This document shows positions 40,750 through 51,200 of a stretch of 64,000 bases of DNA, piece by piece. Below the pieces are notes generated by a model that had not been told where the DNA came from, searched no databases, and saw only the letters and a program-made list of their open reading frames with translations. Position 1 is the stretch's first letter, and each line of letters opens with the position of its first letter. Origin of the DNA: Polyangium fumosum (lineage in GTDB: Bacteria > Myxococcota_A > Polyangia > Polyangiales > Polyangiaceae). The stretch spans positions 62,001-126,000 of the forward strand of contig NZ_SSMQ01000013.1 of NCBI RefSeq assembly GCF_005144585.1. Direction: 5' to 3'. Position numbers and translations under genes: made by a program.

Positions 40750-42528
40750 CTAGTCGCCGTACGGATCGTTCGTGTCGACCTTGGGCGCGCCGCCCGTCGG
40801 CGCGGCCGTCGTGGCTCCGCCCGGCAGGCGTGACGGCGGTCTCCACCACGGGGGCGGATACCAGAGGCCGTCGATGCGCTTCCAGCCGCCGCCGGGGTTC
40901 GGCGGGAGAAACCTGTAGCCGCCGCCGTCGGGCAAGCCGCCGTCGAGCGCGTCGGAGCCCGCGTCGCCTGCGTCGGTCCCTGCGTCGGGTCCGGCATCGC
41001 TCTCTGCATCGCTGCCGGCGTCGCTCGGCGCGCCTGCATCGAGGGCGAGCGTGTCCTCGCTCGGCGCGGTCGCGGAAGGAGCGGCGCTCGCGCTCATCAC
41101 GGCGCTCGGCGCAGGCGCGACGCTCGCAGGCGGCGGAGGAGGCGCGGGGGCCGGCGTGGCCTCGGCCTTGGGCGGAGGCAGGAGCCAGCGGAGGGCCGGC
41201 GGGACGAGCGGTTCGGCCCCGGGCAGGTGGCCCATGCGAAGCGCCGCGCCTGCGCCGCCGAGCGCGGCGACGAGCACGAGCACGAGCCACGGCCAGACGG
41301 ACGGCTTGCGCTTCGACGTGACGAGCGCCGCCGGCGCAGACGGCGGGGGAGGCGGCACGCTGGGGACGACGATCACCGGAGGCGGAGGAGGCGCGACATC
41401 TCCGCCGTCGAGCGTGATCGGGATGATGCCTTCGAGCGAAGCGCCGCGCGACGATGGCGTGCCGCCGCTGCGCCGGCGTGACGTGGGCCCTTCGGCCTTC
41501 CGCGATGCAGGCGCTTCCGCGGCTTCGACCCCGCGCGCGTCCGCGGCCTGGATCGCGGCGGCGATCTCCGCGCGGCGCTGCGACGAGCGCTCGCCCATCA
41601 GGTTGCGCACGAACGAAGCCATGTCGCCATCGGTCACGGCCGCACCGATGGCGTTCGTGATCTGATCGAGCGCGCGTTGCATTTCGGCGCAGTCGGACCA
41701 GCGATCGTCGACGCGCTTCGCGAGGGCGCGCATCACCACGGCTTCGAGATCGGGGCGCACCGAGGGGACGAGATCGCGGATCGGGACGGGCTCGGTGCCG
41801 ACGATGTTGTCCATCGTCTGCTTATCCGTGCTCGCCTTGAACGGGTGGCGCCCGGTGATCATCACGTACATGAGGATCCCGAGCGAGAAGATGTCGGAGC
41901 GTCGATCGAGCCGATCGCCGCGGATCTGCTCGGGCGACATGTAGTGCGCTTTGCCCTTCAGCATGCCGGGCACGCGCGTGATGGTGACGCTCGCCGTGGC
42001 CTTCGCGACGCCGAAGTCGACGATCTTCACGATCCCGTCGTACGAGACCATGACGTTCGCCGGGTTCACGTCGCGGTGCACGAGGCCGAGCGGGCGGCCG
42101 TCGTCGTCGCGCATCTCGTGCGCGGCGTGCAGGCCCGCGCAGGCGCTCGAGAGCATGCGCAGGAACAAGGGGAGGGGGAAGCCACCTTGATCCTTGGCGT
42201 TGCGGTTGATCACGAAGAGCGACTCTCCGTTGATCCACTCCATCACGATGTAGAGCACGCCGTTCTCGTCGCCGAGATCGAGGATCTCGGCGACGTGCGG
42301 GTGCCGGATGCGCGCCGCGAGCCGCGCCTCGTCGAGGAACATCGCCTCGAACTCGGGATCTTCCGAGAGGCCCGGCAGCATCGTCTTGATGGCGACGAGC
42401 TTCTGGAAGCCGCGCGAGCCGACCATGCGCGCGGCCCACACGGCGGCCATCCCGCCCTGCGCCACGGGCATGAGGATCTCGTAGCGTCCTAGCGTGACGC
42501 CGGGCTTGAGATCTCGGTTATGAAGCAC
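40750..42528 (-). CDS. transmembrane Ser/Thr protein kinase with Asp-Ala-Gly-rich tail
   Basis: A 592-residue protein. Kinase domain (about 14-285): PVAQGGMAAVWAA, VHRDVNPAN (about 147), DFG (about 168) and MSPEQ (about 195), all intact. A linker carrying Arg/Ser and Pro runs precedes one membrane helix (about 409-427). The exported part is Pro/Ala-rich, then has repeated Asp-Ala-Gly units (DAGSDAESDAGPDAGTDAG) and a Trp-rich patch (WYPPPWWRPPSRLPGG). It ends in TNDPYGD, similar to the DPNNPYQ end of the kinase at 20376-22100. There is no PEGA domain. GTG start at 42528. It is divergent from the Pro/Ala-rich gene. Confidence 0.9.
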   Translation of the reverse strand: MLHNRDLKPGVTLGRYEILMPVAQGGMAAVWAARMVGSRGFQKLVAIKTMLPGLSEDPEFEAMFLDEARLAARIRHPHVAEILDLGDENGVLYIVMEWINGESLFVINRNAKDQGGFPLPLFLRMLSSACAGLHAAHEMRDDDGRPLGLVHRDVNPANVMVSYDGIVKIVDFGVAKATASVTITRVPGMLKGKAHYMSPEQIRGDRLDRRSDIFSLGILMYVMITGRHPFKASTDKQTMDNIVGTEPVPIRDLVPSVRPDLEAVVMRALAKRVDDRWSDCAEMQRALDQITNAIGAAVTDGDMASFVRNLMGERSSQRRAEIAAAIQAADARGVEAAEAPASRKAEGPTSRRRSGGTPSSRGASLEGIIPITLDGGDVAPPPPPVIVVPSVPPPPPSAPAALVTSKRKPSVWPWLVLVLVAALGGAGAALRMGHLPGAEPLVPPALRWLLPPPKAEATPAPAPPPPPASVAPAPSAVMSASAAPSATAPSEDTLALDAGAPSDAGSDAESDAGPDAGTDAGDAGSDALDGGLPDGGGYRFLPPNPGGGWKRIDGLWYPPPWWRPPSRLPGGATTAAPTGGAPKVDTNDPYGD

Positions 42529-42819
42529 GAACGAGGATCCTCTGGGATGCGTCCTCGGCAGCGGGACCGCGAGGGAAAAGGGGAGCGAAGGCTACCGCGC
42601 AGGGGAGGGTGTCACGATCGCCGCTCGCGGCTCAAGAGTGAAGCAGCGGAATCGGCATGCGAAGGGGTTTTCCGCACAAGCGAGAGGTGCGAGCGAAGAA
42701 AATTCGGGGGGGGTCCGGAGGGGCGGGGGCACACGCCGGGGCGGGCCCGTGCGCGGCGAGAGACGGCGCGAGGAGAGTCGTGGTATGGGCAAACTGCGAG
42801 GCAAACGAGCGCGACGACC

Positions 42820-44448
42820 ATGGTTGATAGCCCGATCCCGCCCCCGAAAGACGACGACGACGAGGATGTCCACTGGGCGCTGTCGACGGCCTCCGCGCTG
42901 TGGGGCCGCGGGGAGCGAGCCGAAGCGCTGCGCTGGCTGAAGCGCGCCGCGGAGCAAGCCTCCGACGCGGACAAGGACATGCGGTCGCTCGAGCTCTTCA
43001 AGGCGGCCGCGGACATCGCGCCCCAGCTCGCGGCTGCGGCCGCGGCCGCGCCGCAAGCTGCGCCTGCACCCGCACCTGCGCCGCAAACCGCGGCCGCGCC
43101 GCCGCCGCCCGCGCCGCCGCCGCAAGCTGCACCTCCGCCCGTTCCGCAAGCTGCGCCCGCGCCCGAGTCGGCCCCCCAGGCTCCGCCTGCGCCGCTTCGT
43201 TCGACGCCGCCGCCGCCGCCGAGTCGTTCGGTCCCGCCGCCGCTCCCGCCCGGGCGTGGGGTGGCCGTGTCCGCGCCCGCGCCGCGCGCTCCGCTCGTGA
43301 CCCAGCCGCCCATGCCGCAAGCGCCGGCCACGCCGACCCCTGTGACGCGGGGCGCTCCGCCGCCTCCGCCCTTGCCGCGGGGCGCGCGTCCTGCGGTGCC
43401 GCCGGCCGTCACGCCCGCGCCTCCGTCGGTTGGCCCGCAGAGCCACGTGCGGCCGAATACGGGTGGCGTGGCGCCCGCCGTGCTCCCGGCCATCGCCATC
43501 CCGCGCGCTGCGCCTGCTGCGCCCGTCGCTGCCACGCCTGCACCTGCTGCGCCTGCGACCGCTGAGGCGCCTGCGCAGCCGGGCAGGGCTCCCGGGGTGC
43601 CGGGGCCCCGCAAGCGGCTTCCGTCACGCACGGGTGCTCGAAAGAGTGCCGCCGCCATGGCTGCGGTCGATCCTGCGGCTGCGCGCACTGGCCCTCGTGC
43701 GCCCGCCGCGCCCGCCGCTCCCGCCGCTCCGCCGGTTGTGACCGCAGCTCCCGCGCCCGCCGCGGGGGGTCCGAAACGCGCGACCCCGAAGACGACCGTG
43801 ATCGACCAGGCCTGGGGCGACTTTGCCCCCTCGGCGCCGCCCGTCGCGCCGCCGCCGCCGCCCCTCGAGGAAGAGATCACGGCTCCGCAGGCGCATAACG
43901 AGCTGTTCGACATTCCGGTCGATGACCTCGACGGCGAGACGAACGTGCTCTCCGGCCAGGATCTCGGCCGCATCCCGGTGACGCCCGCGCAAGAGCCCGC
44001 CGCCGCGCCTGCGCCCGCACCCGCGGCCGCACCTGCGCCCGCCGCCGCACCTGCGCCGGTGGCCGCGCCGGCGCCTGCGTCGGTGGCAGCTCCGATCGCC
44101 CCCGTTGCGCCCGCGCCCGTGCCCGTCGCGGCGGTCACGCCTGCGCCGGCCCGTGTCGCTCGCACGCCGGTACGCCCCGTGGCTCCCGTGAACGTCCCGG
44201 GCCCAGCTGCCGCGCCCGCGCCTGTGGCTGCGTCTGCGCCCGCGCCTGTGCCGGGCGCGGCCGCGCCGATCGTCCCGCGCGTGGCTCTGGTCGTCGCGGT
44301 TCGGGTCGCCGTGGTCGGTCGGGAAGGGGAAATTCGGGTCGTCCCGCTCGCGCCGGGCCAGAGCCCGCCGCCCGGCACGGCCGTCGCCTTGCTCGTTCCC
44401 GCGGGAGACGAGGACGCCGCCGTGATCGGCCGCCTCGTGGGCCTTTAG
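42820..44448 (+). CDS. Pro/Ala-rich low-complexity protein
   Basis: A 542-residue protein. The first 70 residues are a compact helical segment (VHWALSTASALWGRGERAEA, LKRAAEQASDADKDMRSLEL) that looks TPR-like. About 400 residues of Pro/Ala-rich disorder follow, interrupted by an acidic island (NELFDIPVDDLDGETNVLSG, about 365-385). A short folded-looking end closes it (VALVVAVRVAVVGREGEIRV). No signal peptide. It may be a scaffold with folded ends. ATG 42820 lacks a clear Shine-Dalgarno site; the region to 42528 is a 291-bp divergent intergenic stretch in which I see no distinct site. The GNAT gene follows after 21 bp. Confidence 0.7.
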   Translation: MVDSPIPPPKDDDDEDVHWALSTASALWGRGERAEALRWLKRAAEQASDADKDMRSLELFKAAADIAPQLAAAAAAAPQAAPAPAPAPQTAAAPPPPAPPPQAAPPPVPQAAPAPESAPQAPPAPLRSTPPPPPSRSVPPPLPPGRGVAVSAPAPRAPLVTQPPMPQAPATPTPVTRGAPPPPPLPRGARPAVPPAVTPAPPSVGPQSHVRPNTGGVAPAVLPAIAIPRAAPAAPVAATPAPAAPATAEAPAQPGRAPGVPGPRKRLPSRTGARKSAAAMAAVDPAAARTGPRAPAAPAAPAAPPVVTAAPAPAAGGPKRATPKTTVIDQAWGDFAPSAPPVAPPPPPLEEEITAPQAHNELFDIPVDDLDGETNVLSGQDLGRIPVTPAQEPAAAPAPAPAAAPAPAAAPAPVAAPAPASVAAPIAPVAPAPVPVAAVTPAPARVARTPVRPVAPVNVPGPAAAPAPVAASAPAPVPGAAAPIVPRVALVVAVRVAVVGREGEIRVVPLAPGQSPPPGTAVALLVPAGDEDAAVIGRLVGL

Positions 44449-44469
44449 AAGCTCGGAAGGGGATCACCC

Positions 44470-45018
44470 ATGACGGACGCATCGGATCGAGTGAGGCCGC
44501 AACGCATCCGCATCACGAAGCTCCAGGAGACGCAAGTCAGCGATCTCGTGGCGCTCGAGAAGGCGTGCACGGCGATGTACCACGACCTCGGCTTCGACGC
44601 GGCCGAGGTGCCGCCGCGGACCTGGAACGACATCGCGAATCTGCCGCGGCATCACAACGTCTTCGTGGCCGAGGCCGATCACGAGGTCGCCGGCTACCTC
44701 GCGTGGCGGGACGAGTCGCCGGGCGTCGCGTACCTCGAAGAGCTCTCGGTGCACCCGCAGTTCCAGCGCTTCGGCGTGGGGACGCGGCTGCTCCAGAAGT
44801 TCGAGGAGGACGCGCTGGGCTGTGGGCTGAATGACGCGATCGCGCGGATGTTCGAGAAAGCCACGTGGGCGCAGGGGTTCTACGCGCACCATGGCTACAC
44901 GCAGCTCGGGGAGCAGGCGTCGCGGAAGGTGCTCGCGTGGCGCGAGGAACGTTCGGGCGGGCGTCCGCTGACGAGGCCTGGCGAGGTCCTGATCTGGAAG
45001 TCGTTCCGGGCACAGTGA
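44470..45018 (+). CDS. GNAT-family N-acetyltransferase
   Basis: A 182-residue protein. The GNAT core is clear: NVFVAEADHEVAGYLAWRDE, AYLEELSVHPQFQRFGVGTR (acetyl-CoA loop; motif Q-R-F-G-V-G-T) and ATWAQGFYAHHGYTQLGEQA. It transfers an acetyl group to an unknown amine. AAGGGG lies upstream of the ATG; it sits 21 bp behind the Pro/Ala-rich gene and may be co-transcribed. The downstream 454 bp has no gene. Confidence 0.88.
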   Translation: MTDASDRVRPQRIRITKLQETQVSDLVALEKACTAMYHDLGFDAAEVPPRTWNDIANLPRHHNVFVAEADHEVAGYLAWRDESPGVAYLEELSVHPQFQRFGVGTRLLQKFEEDALGCGLNDAIARMFEKATWAQGFYAHHGYTQLGEQASRKVLAWREERSGGRPLTRPGEVLIWKSFRAQ

Positions 45019-45472
45019 CGTCCGGCCGGTAGGTCGGGACGGCGGAGCACGAGGGGCGGGCGGGGGCGCGGTGCGCGTCGAGGGGAGACGTGTGTCTTCC
45101 GGATGAGGCCGACGGACCGGGGACGAGGTCGAACTCGGGGCGCTCGGCCAGGGTCCGGGTTGGTCCGCGTCGGTTCCGCGAGCGTGTCCGTCGCCATGTC
45201 CGGCGGGGCGTCCACATCTGCTCTGAGGCGGATCGCGCGAGTTGACATAATGTATCTTATGCGAAATGTAAACGGACCCGGAGGAAGGGGATCCGAGCCG
45301 AAAACAGGCCTGAAACCAGGAGTTCCTCGGGTTCGTTTGGACACACGGCGGCCGCGCGACGCGCGCGCACACCTCGGCCTCACGTCCGGTCGCCACGGCC
45401 GTCGCCTTCTGTCCCCGCCGTTCCACGCTCCGGCGGCGGCGTCCCCCCGGACGCCTCTCCGCCCCGGTCTCG
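45019..45472. other. convergent intergenic region with an isolated AT-rich promoter-like patch
   Basis: No credible ORF in 454 bp. Most of it is GC-rich without strong hairpins. The exception is the AT-rich patch at 45242-45275, annotated separately. Confidence 0.6.
45242..45270 (+). promoter_or_regulatory. orphan promoter/operator candidate
   Basis: TTGACA (45242-45247) is a perfect -35. AATGTA occurs twice (45249-45254 and 45265-45270), and CATAA...TTATG forms a short dyad. On the opposite strand TTTACA and TATGTC are 17 bp apart, also promoter-like. No gene starts within reach on either strand, since both flanking genes end here. A small RNA or antisense transcript is possible. Confidence 0.45.
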
Positions 45473-46801
45473 TCAGCCGCCCTTGCCGCCGAGCCAGCTC
45501 ATCGTCGTGTCGGCCGGCGCCGGCGCCGGCGGCGTGACCAGCACGCTGAGGAACGAACCGCCGTTGCCCACCACGAACGCCCGCACCCCGAACGCCGCCG
45601 GGGTCATCGCGAAGCTGCCGCCCGGCAGGATTCCGTCGATGAGCCCACCCGTCACGGGCGAAAACAGGAACAAGCCGTACCGCGTCGTCCCCACGAGCAG
45701 CGCGCCCGCCACCGGGACCGGCGCCGTGATCCCGCCCTCCGGCAGGTTCCGCCGCCAGAGCGTCCGCCCGTCATTCGGATCGAGCGCCCAAAGTCCGGTG
45801 ATCCCGCTCGCAGCGAACAGGATCCGCTGCCCCGGGACCGACGGAAGCGGCCCCGTCCGCGGCGCGTGCGCCGGCTGCTCCCACAAAACGAGCTCCGTCA
45901 CCCCGACGGCCTTCTCGTTCACCCACGCCCGCGTGCCGTTCTCCGCGTCGAGCGCGTACACGCCGCCCGCGTAGCTGCCCACGAACACGACCTCACCCGA
46001 GGTGATCCGTGCCACCAGCGGTGTCGTGTCCACGTCCAGATAACGCGGCGTATCACCGCCGGCCTGCTGCTCCGCCTCGGCCGCGAGATCCACGGCCGGC
46101 CACTGCTCCGAACCGTCTTCGAGGTCGTACGCGAGCACCACGCCGTCCGAGTACGCCGTGTAAACCTTGTCCCGCCCGAGCGCCGGCCCCGCGTACCCGG
46201 CGGACTCCATGCCGAACGCCGGCGTCCGGTGCTGGTGCCACTTGAGCGCCCCGGTCGCCGCGTTCATCGCGATCAGCGTGTCGTTCGCGTTGGTGACATA
46301 GACTACGCCGTTCCGCAGCACCGGCTTCCGGCCCACCTCGGCGTTCGTCGCGAACCGCCAGAGCATGCGGCCGTTCGTCGCGTTCACCTTGTAAACTGCG
46401 CCGTCGTTCGAGCCGAAGTAGACGACGTCCTCATCGGCGTCGAAGAGCGGCTCGCTCTGCACCGGCCCCATCGTCTCGAAGCGCCAGATCGTCGAGCCGT
46501 CCTCGACGCGGAGCGCGTACAGGCCGTTGTCGCTCGACGGGACGAAGACGCGCCGGCCGGCGACGTCGATCGCGGGCTGGCCGCGCTCGTAGACCTCGGC
46601 TTGCTGGCGCGACTCGGCCGTCAGCGGCCTTCGGTACGTGATCGAGAGCGTGCCGCCCGGGTGGTGCAGCCACGTCGGGACCTGCGGTGTCGCCGGGATG
46701 CTCAGGCTCTCGCAGCCGAAGAGCGGGAGCGCGAGGGCCGCGACGGCCGCGAGAACGCCACGCGAGATCGCGACGGGAGCCCTCACGCTTCGCTCGATCA
46801 C
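45473..46801 (-). CDS. bamB: BamB-like outer-membrane assembly lipoprotein
   Basis: A 442-residue protein. GTG 46801 overlaps the TGA of the preceding gene (GTGA). Signal peptide with lipobox PLFGCES. PQQ-type beta-propeller blades follow throughout: GLYALRVEDGSTIWRFETMG, YKVNATNGRMLWRF, AMNAATGALKWHQH, ALDAENGTRAWVN and ALDPNDGRTLWRRN. Length and layout fit BamB, the propeller lipoprotein of the Bam complex that inserts outer-membrane proteins. The upstream partner is a YfgM-like protein, the same order as in E. coli (yfgM-bamB). The longest frame upstream is a shadow of that partner. Confidence 0.85.
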   Translation of the reverse strand: MIERSVRAPVAISRGVLAAVAALALPLFGCESLSIPATPQVPTWLHHPGGTLSITYRRPLTAESRQQAEVYERGQPAIDVAGRRVFVPSSDNGLYALRVEDGSTIWRFETMGPVQSEPLFDADEDVVYFGSNDGAVYKVNATNGRMLWRFATNAEVGRKPVLRNGVVYVTNANDTLIAMNAATGALKWHQHRTPAFGMESAGYAGPALGRDKVYTAYSDGVVLAYDLEDGSEQWPAVDLAAEAEQQAGGDTPRYLDVDTTPLVARITSGEVVFVGSYAGGVYALDAENGTRAWVNEKAVGVTELVLWEQPAHAPRTGPLPSVPGQRILFAASGITGLWALDPNDGRTLWRRNLPEGGITAPVPVAGALLVGTTRYGLFLFSPVTGGLIDGILPGGSFAMTPAAFGVRAFVVGNGGSFLSVLVTPPAPAPADTTMSWLGGKGG

Positions 46802-48159
46802 GGCGTCCCGCCCTGCTGCTGGGCCGCCTTCTTCTGGGCCTCCTCGACCATGCGCCGCGCCTTCTCCTGGATGTCGGCGGGCAAAGGCGCCCCCGCGCCG
46901 CCCCCGAACGCCGGCTGTTGCGCGGCTGCGGCGGCCGGATCGATCTGGACCATGAGATCGTGCACCGCGCCCTTGAGGTACTCGAGCGGCTCGGGCTCCT
47001 TGCTCGGGAGCGCGAGCTTCTCGTCGAGCGGCTTCAGGACCTCCTTCGCCTTGTCCTTGTTGCCCTTGGCGAAGAGGACACGCGCCTCGTGATAGGTCGC
47101 GAGGTCCTTGTATCCCTTGACGTCGATGCCCGCGAGCTCCTTGAAGCTCGCCATCGCACCGTCGAGATCTCCTTTGCCTTCCTTGGCGTATCCGATGCCC
47201 TCGGTGGCGCGCCCCTTCACGTCCGGATCCGCGGCCGCGAGCGGCGACGAAAGCACGGACGCGTAGGCCTCGAGCGCCTTGTCCCAGTCGCGTTTTTCGA
47301 GGTACGTGCCGCCCTGGCCGAGCCGCGCGAGCAGCGCCGCGCCCGTGCCGGCGTGCTTGTCGATGACCTTGCCGTACGCGTCGAGCGCAGCCTGCGCCTT
47401 GTCGGCTTCGTTCTTGAAGACGCGCGTCGGGTCGATCTCTTTCTGATCGTCGGGGCGCTTGTCCTCTTCCATCACGAGACCGCGATTCGCAGCGACGCCC
47501 GTAAAGAGATCCGACGAGGCATCCCCGAGCTTCTTGTCGGAGCGCGATGACCAGAAGGCATATCCGCCCGCGCCGACGATCGCCGCGAGGACCACCCACT
47601 GGAGGACCCCGACGTTCGCCTTGAGCCACTTCGTGACGGCGGAGGCGCTTCGCGCGAGCGCGTCGTCGACCATCTCGCCCGCGTCGAGCGAGCTCGCGAC
47701 CGGGCGGCGCTCGGCCGCGTCCGCCTGCTCGCGGCGCCGCTTCAGCAACTCCTTGGCGCGCGCGTTCTTGTCGCGAGGCAGGGCCGCGTCGTCCTCCGCA
47801 GCCGCCGTACCGCCGACGCGCTTCTTGCGCCGCGCGAGCGCATCCTCGCGCCTGCGTGCCGCGCGGTTCGGCTTCGCGGCCTCTTCTTCCTTCTCGCCCT
47901 CGTCGGGCTCCGCGGCCGCATCGCCGCCTTCGATCGAGGCGTCCTCTTCCCCCGCGACGCCGAGCGCTGCGGCGACACGCTGCGCGGCTTCATCCTCGGA
48001 CTCCGACGCATGAGCCTTCGAAGGCTCGTCGTCCCCCGAGGTCTCCGCCTCGCGCGCGTCCTCGTCCTCGCGCTTCGCGCGGCCCTCTTCCGACTGCTTG
48101 TCCTCTCGCGACACGCTCGGGACTCTAGCCGCGCCGCCCCCGGCGTCAATCGGCCTCAT
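46798..48159 (-). CDS. YfgM-like membrane-anchored TPR protein
   Basis: About 453 residues. A long, very acidic Glu/Asp/Ala N-terminal region (to about 155) is followed by one membrane helix (VLQWVVLAAIVGAGGYAFW) and a periplasmic TPR-like domain (AALDAYGKVIDKHAGTGAAL, GQGGTYLEKRDWDKALEAYA). It ends in a Gln/Pro-rich tail. YfgM-type proteins are inner-membrane chaperone partners of SecYEG. The order YfgM-BamB supports the call. The acidic N-terminal extension is longer than in E. coli YfgM. Start uncertain: ATG 48159 or GTG 48114; neither has a strong Shine-Dalgarno site. The stop is coupled to bamB. Confidence 0.72.
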   Translation of the reverse strand: MRPIDAGGGAARVPSVSREDKQSEEGRAKREDEDAREAETSGDDEPSKAHASESEDEAAQRVAAALGVAGEEDASIEGGDAAAEPDEGEKEEEAAKPNRAARRREDALARRKKRVGGTAAAEDDAALPRDKNARAKELLKRRREQADAAERRPVASSLDAGEMVDDALARSASAVTKWLKANVGVLQWVVLAAIVGAGGYAFWSSRSDKKLGDASSDLFTGVAANRGLVMEEDKRPDDQKEIDPTRVFKNEADKAQAALDAYGKVIDKHAGTGAALLARLGQGGTYLEKRDWDKALEAYASVLSSPLAAADPDVKGRATEGIGYAKEGKGDLDGAMASFKELAGIDVKGYKDLATYHEARVLFAKGNKDKAKEVLKPLDEKLALPSKEPEPLEYLKGAVHDLMVQIDPAAAAAQQPAFGGGAGAPLPADIQEKARRMVEEAQKKAAQQQGGTP

Positions 48160-48237
48160 CGCGGTTTCCGCGGGACTTCCGTGGTCGTCCGGGGGCCACG
48201 CGCGGCGCCTCCGTCCCCTGCCCGTTCGTGACAAAAG

Positions 48238-51200
48238 TCACGGATTTTGCGGAGGATCCCCGTCGGATGAGCCCTCCCCGCCCTCCTCGGGCGTCCACGG
48301 CTCGGGCGGCGGCGGAGGCAGCTCGGCGACGAGCGGGACGACCGCGCAGGCCGAGAGCTCCACGTTCTGCGTCGCGTAGACGACGAACTCGCCGTGCTGA
48401 CCGGGGCGCACCTTCACCGCCGCGGGCAGCGGCGCGAAGACCTCTTGTGGCTTGTCGCCCGGCGGCACGTAAAGCGTCGCCGCGGTGCGCGCATCGAGCT
48501 CGGGCGCGCGCTTGGGAACGAGGCCGCCCGTCTCGCGATCGCCGCTGCTCACGAGCCGGCGCGTCCCCACCCCGAAGCGGATCTCGCCGGGCCGGTCGTC
48601 GTTCGAACGCGCGCGGCAGAGGACGCGCAGCGCGTCGCCGCCGCCCTCGGACTTCGGCACGACCATACCGACCGCGACGCCACTCCGCGCGAACCGCCGG
48701 AGTTTTTCGAGGTCGCGCTCCCGCGGCCCCCCGACGAGCTCGAGCACGTCCGCCTGGAGCGCGATCCGCAGGCCGTTCGGCAACGGATCCGGCACGCCGA
48801 GCAGCCGGATGAGCGGGGCGCGGAGCTCGGGGCCGGCGCCGAGCGTGACGAGCGCCTCGGAGAGCGCGACACGCGCGTGCTGGTAGCGCTCGGTCGCGAG
48901 GTGCTCGGCGAGCGCGGGGCGGGCCGCGTCCTGGCCGATCGCAGCGAGCGCCTCGGCCACATGCGGCCGCAGGCGGACGTCGTCGAGCGCCGTGATGAGC
49001 ACGGGGAGCGCGGACTTGGCGCGGATCTTCGCGAGCGCCGCGACGATCTCCTTCGCCCGTTCGAATGGGATCACCTCGCGCTTCTGTGCGCGCTTGCCGT
49101 ACGCCTCGCGGAACCATGCCACGAGATCGTCCTCGCCGCGGCCGTCTCCGCCCTCGGCGAGCGCGAGCGCCGCGAGGCGCCGCCACCGGGGATCCCGATC
49201 TTCGAGCAGCTCACGCGTACGCGGCGCACCCTCACCGAGCCTCGTCAGCGTGAGCGCCGACCAGCGCCGCACCTCGTCGTCCTCGTCCCGCACGAGCGCG
49301 AGCCGCATCGTCGGCGAGACCTCGGGCCGTTGGAGCTCAAACAGAACCTCGGCGGCCTTGCGCCGGATGAGCACGTCCGCGTCGTCGAGCAACGCGGCCA
49401 CGTCGAGCGCTGCGTCCGCATCCCCCGCGATCCCGCGCCGGAGCGCCTCGGGCCAACCCTTGCCCTCGCTGCGCAGCCCTGCGATCTCGTACCGCCCGTG
49501 CGAGGCCTCCACGCCGCGGAGCTCTGTGCGCATGTCGGCCATGTCGGCGGCGCGCGCGCCCGAGAGATCCCGCGTCTGCGTCGGATCCCGCTCCACGTCG
49601 TAGAGCGCGCACGCGCCAATCCTTCGAGCACAAACGAGCCGGAGGGACCCACGCGCCAGCATGGTCATCGTCTCCGTCTCGGCGAACGCGAAGCCGCGCG
49701 CGTCCTCCGGGCTCGTGGCCGTGCCCACGAGCGCGCGCCCGAGATCCGCGCCGCGCACGCGCGCCGGCCGCGGGATGTCGAGCCCCGAGAGCACCGTCGG
49801 CAGCAGATCGACGAGCTGCACGGGAGCCGACACGCGCCGCGGCGCAAGGAGCCCCGGCGCATGCACCACGAGCGGCACGCGGACCTGCTCCTCGTAGACC
49901 GTGGTGCCGTGGTAGCGGCCGCCGTGATCCTGGAACTCCTCGCCGTGATCGGCGCTCACGATCACCACCGCGCCCGGCCTTCGCGCGCGCACCGCAGCGA
50001 GGAGCGAGCCGAGGCCCGCGTCCGCCGCGGCGATCTCCGCATCGTAGCGATCGATGTCGCGATCGCCGAAGTCGTGCTCGGGGTGCGTCTCGTAAGGCTC
50101 GTGCGGCTCGAAGAGGTGCACCCACAAGAAGACGCGGGCGTCCTTGTCGACGCCGTCGAGGTACGACTCGACCTGCTTGGCGCGGCGATCGGCGCTCGCG
50201 AACTCGACCTTGCGGTACTCGAAGTCGAGCCCACGCTCGCGGATCGCGCCGAAGCGCTCGGCGTCGATGAAAAAGACCGCCGGCGGGAAGAAGGCCGCGG
50301 TCTTGTAGCCGTAACGGCGGAGCTGCCCGGCCCACGTCTCGGAGTCGGCGCCGAGCCCCTGCAGCACGAGCGGGCGGATGTACTTGCCCGTCATCAGCGA
50401 GGTGACGGCGTACGAGGTGTGCGGCGTCGGCGTGTAGGCCCGCTCGAAGACCACACCCTCGGCCGCGAGCGCATCGATCGTCGGCGTGGTTTTTCGCCCG
50501 TAGCCGTAGGCACCGACGTGATCGGCGCGCAGCGCGTCGATCGTGACGAGCACGATGTCGCGGCCCGCGAGATCCACCGCGCGCCCCGCCTGCCCCTGGT
50601 TCATGACGAGCGGCGCGTCGTCGAGCGGCGGCGGCGGCGAGAGCGCGGCCGCGATCTCCACGGCATTCGCGAGCACCGGCGCGCGCGTCAGGTACACGAG
50701 CCGCACGTTGTCCGCGGGCGCGAGACGCTCCGCCGCCGAGGGCGAAGCCGCTGCGGACAAAGCGAACAAGCCGAGCGCGAGCGCCGCGCGCGCGAGCTTC
50801 ATGCCGACCGGCGCGATCGGCCCTTCGGGATCGTCCGTGCTCCCGGGTCGCGTTCGCCGCGGCGCGTCCCACGCGACGGTGGCGAACGGTGCGACGAGGA
50901 GCGCGAGGAGCGCGAGGCCACGATGGAACGCCGGATACAGCCGCGGCAGGACGAGCAGGTTGACGAGCTCGATCGCGAAGAGCAGCGCGATCACGCCGAG
51001 AAAGACACCCAAGCTGAACGTGCGTCGCGGCTTCGGCGCGAGCGCCCGCGCCACGAGCGGCCCGATCACGAACACGCCGGCGAACGCGACGGCGGCGACG
51101 ATCCCCACGAACGGCGCGCGGAGAGACCCGGACAGGAGGCGCCCCGTGGACACGCCGAACGCCACGGCACCGGCGAAACCTGCCGCGGCGAGCGCAAACC

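Noticed and set aside
44464-45426. 320-codon minus-strand ORF reading out of the orphan promoter
   Set aside because: It lies antisense to the GNAT gene and is Arg/Pro-rich without domains.
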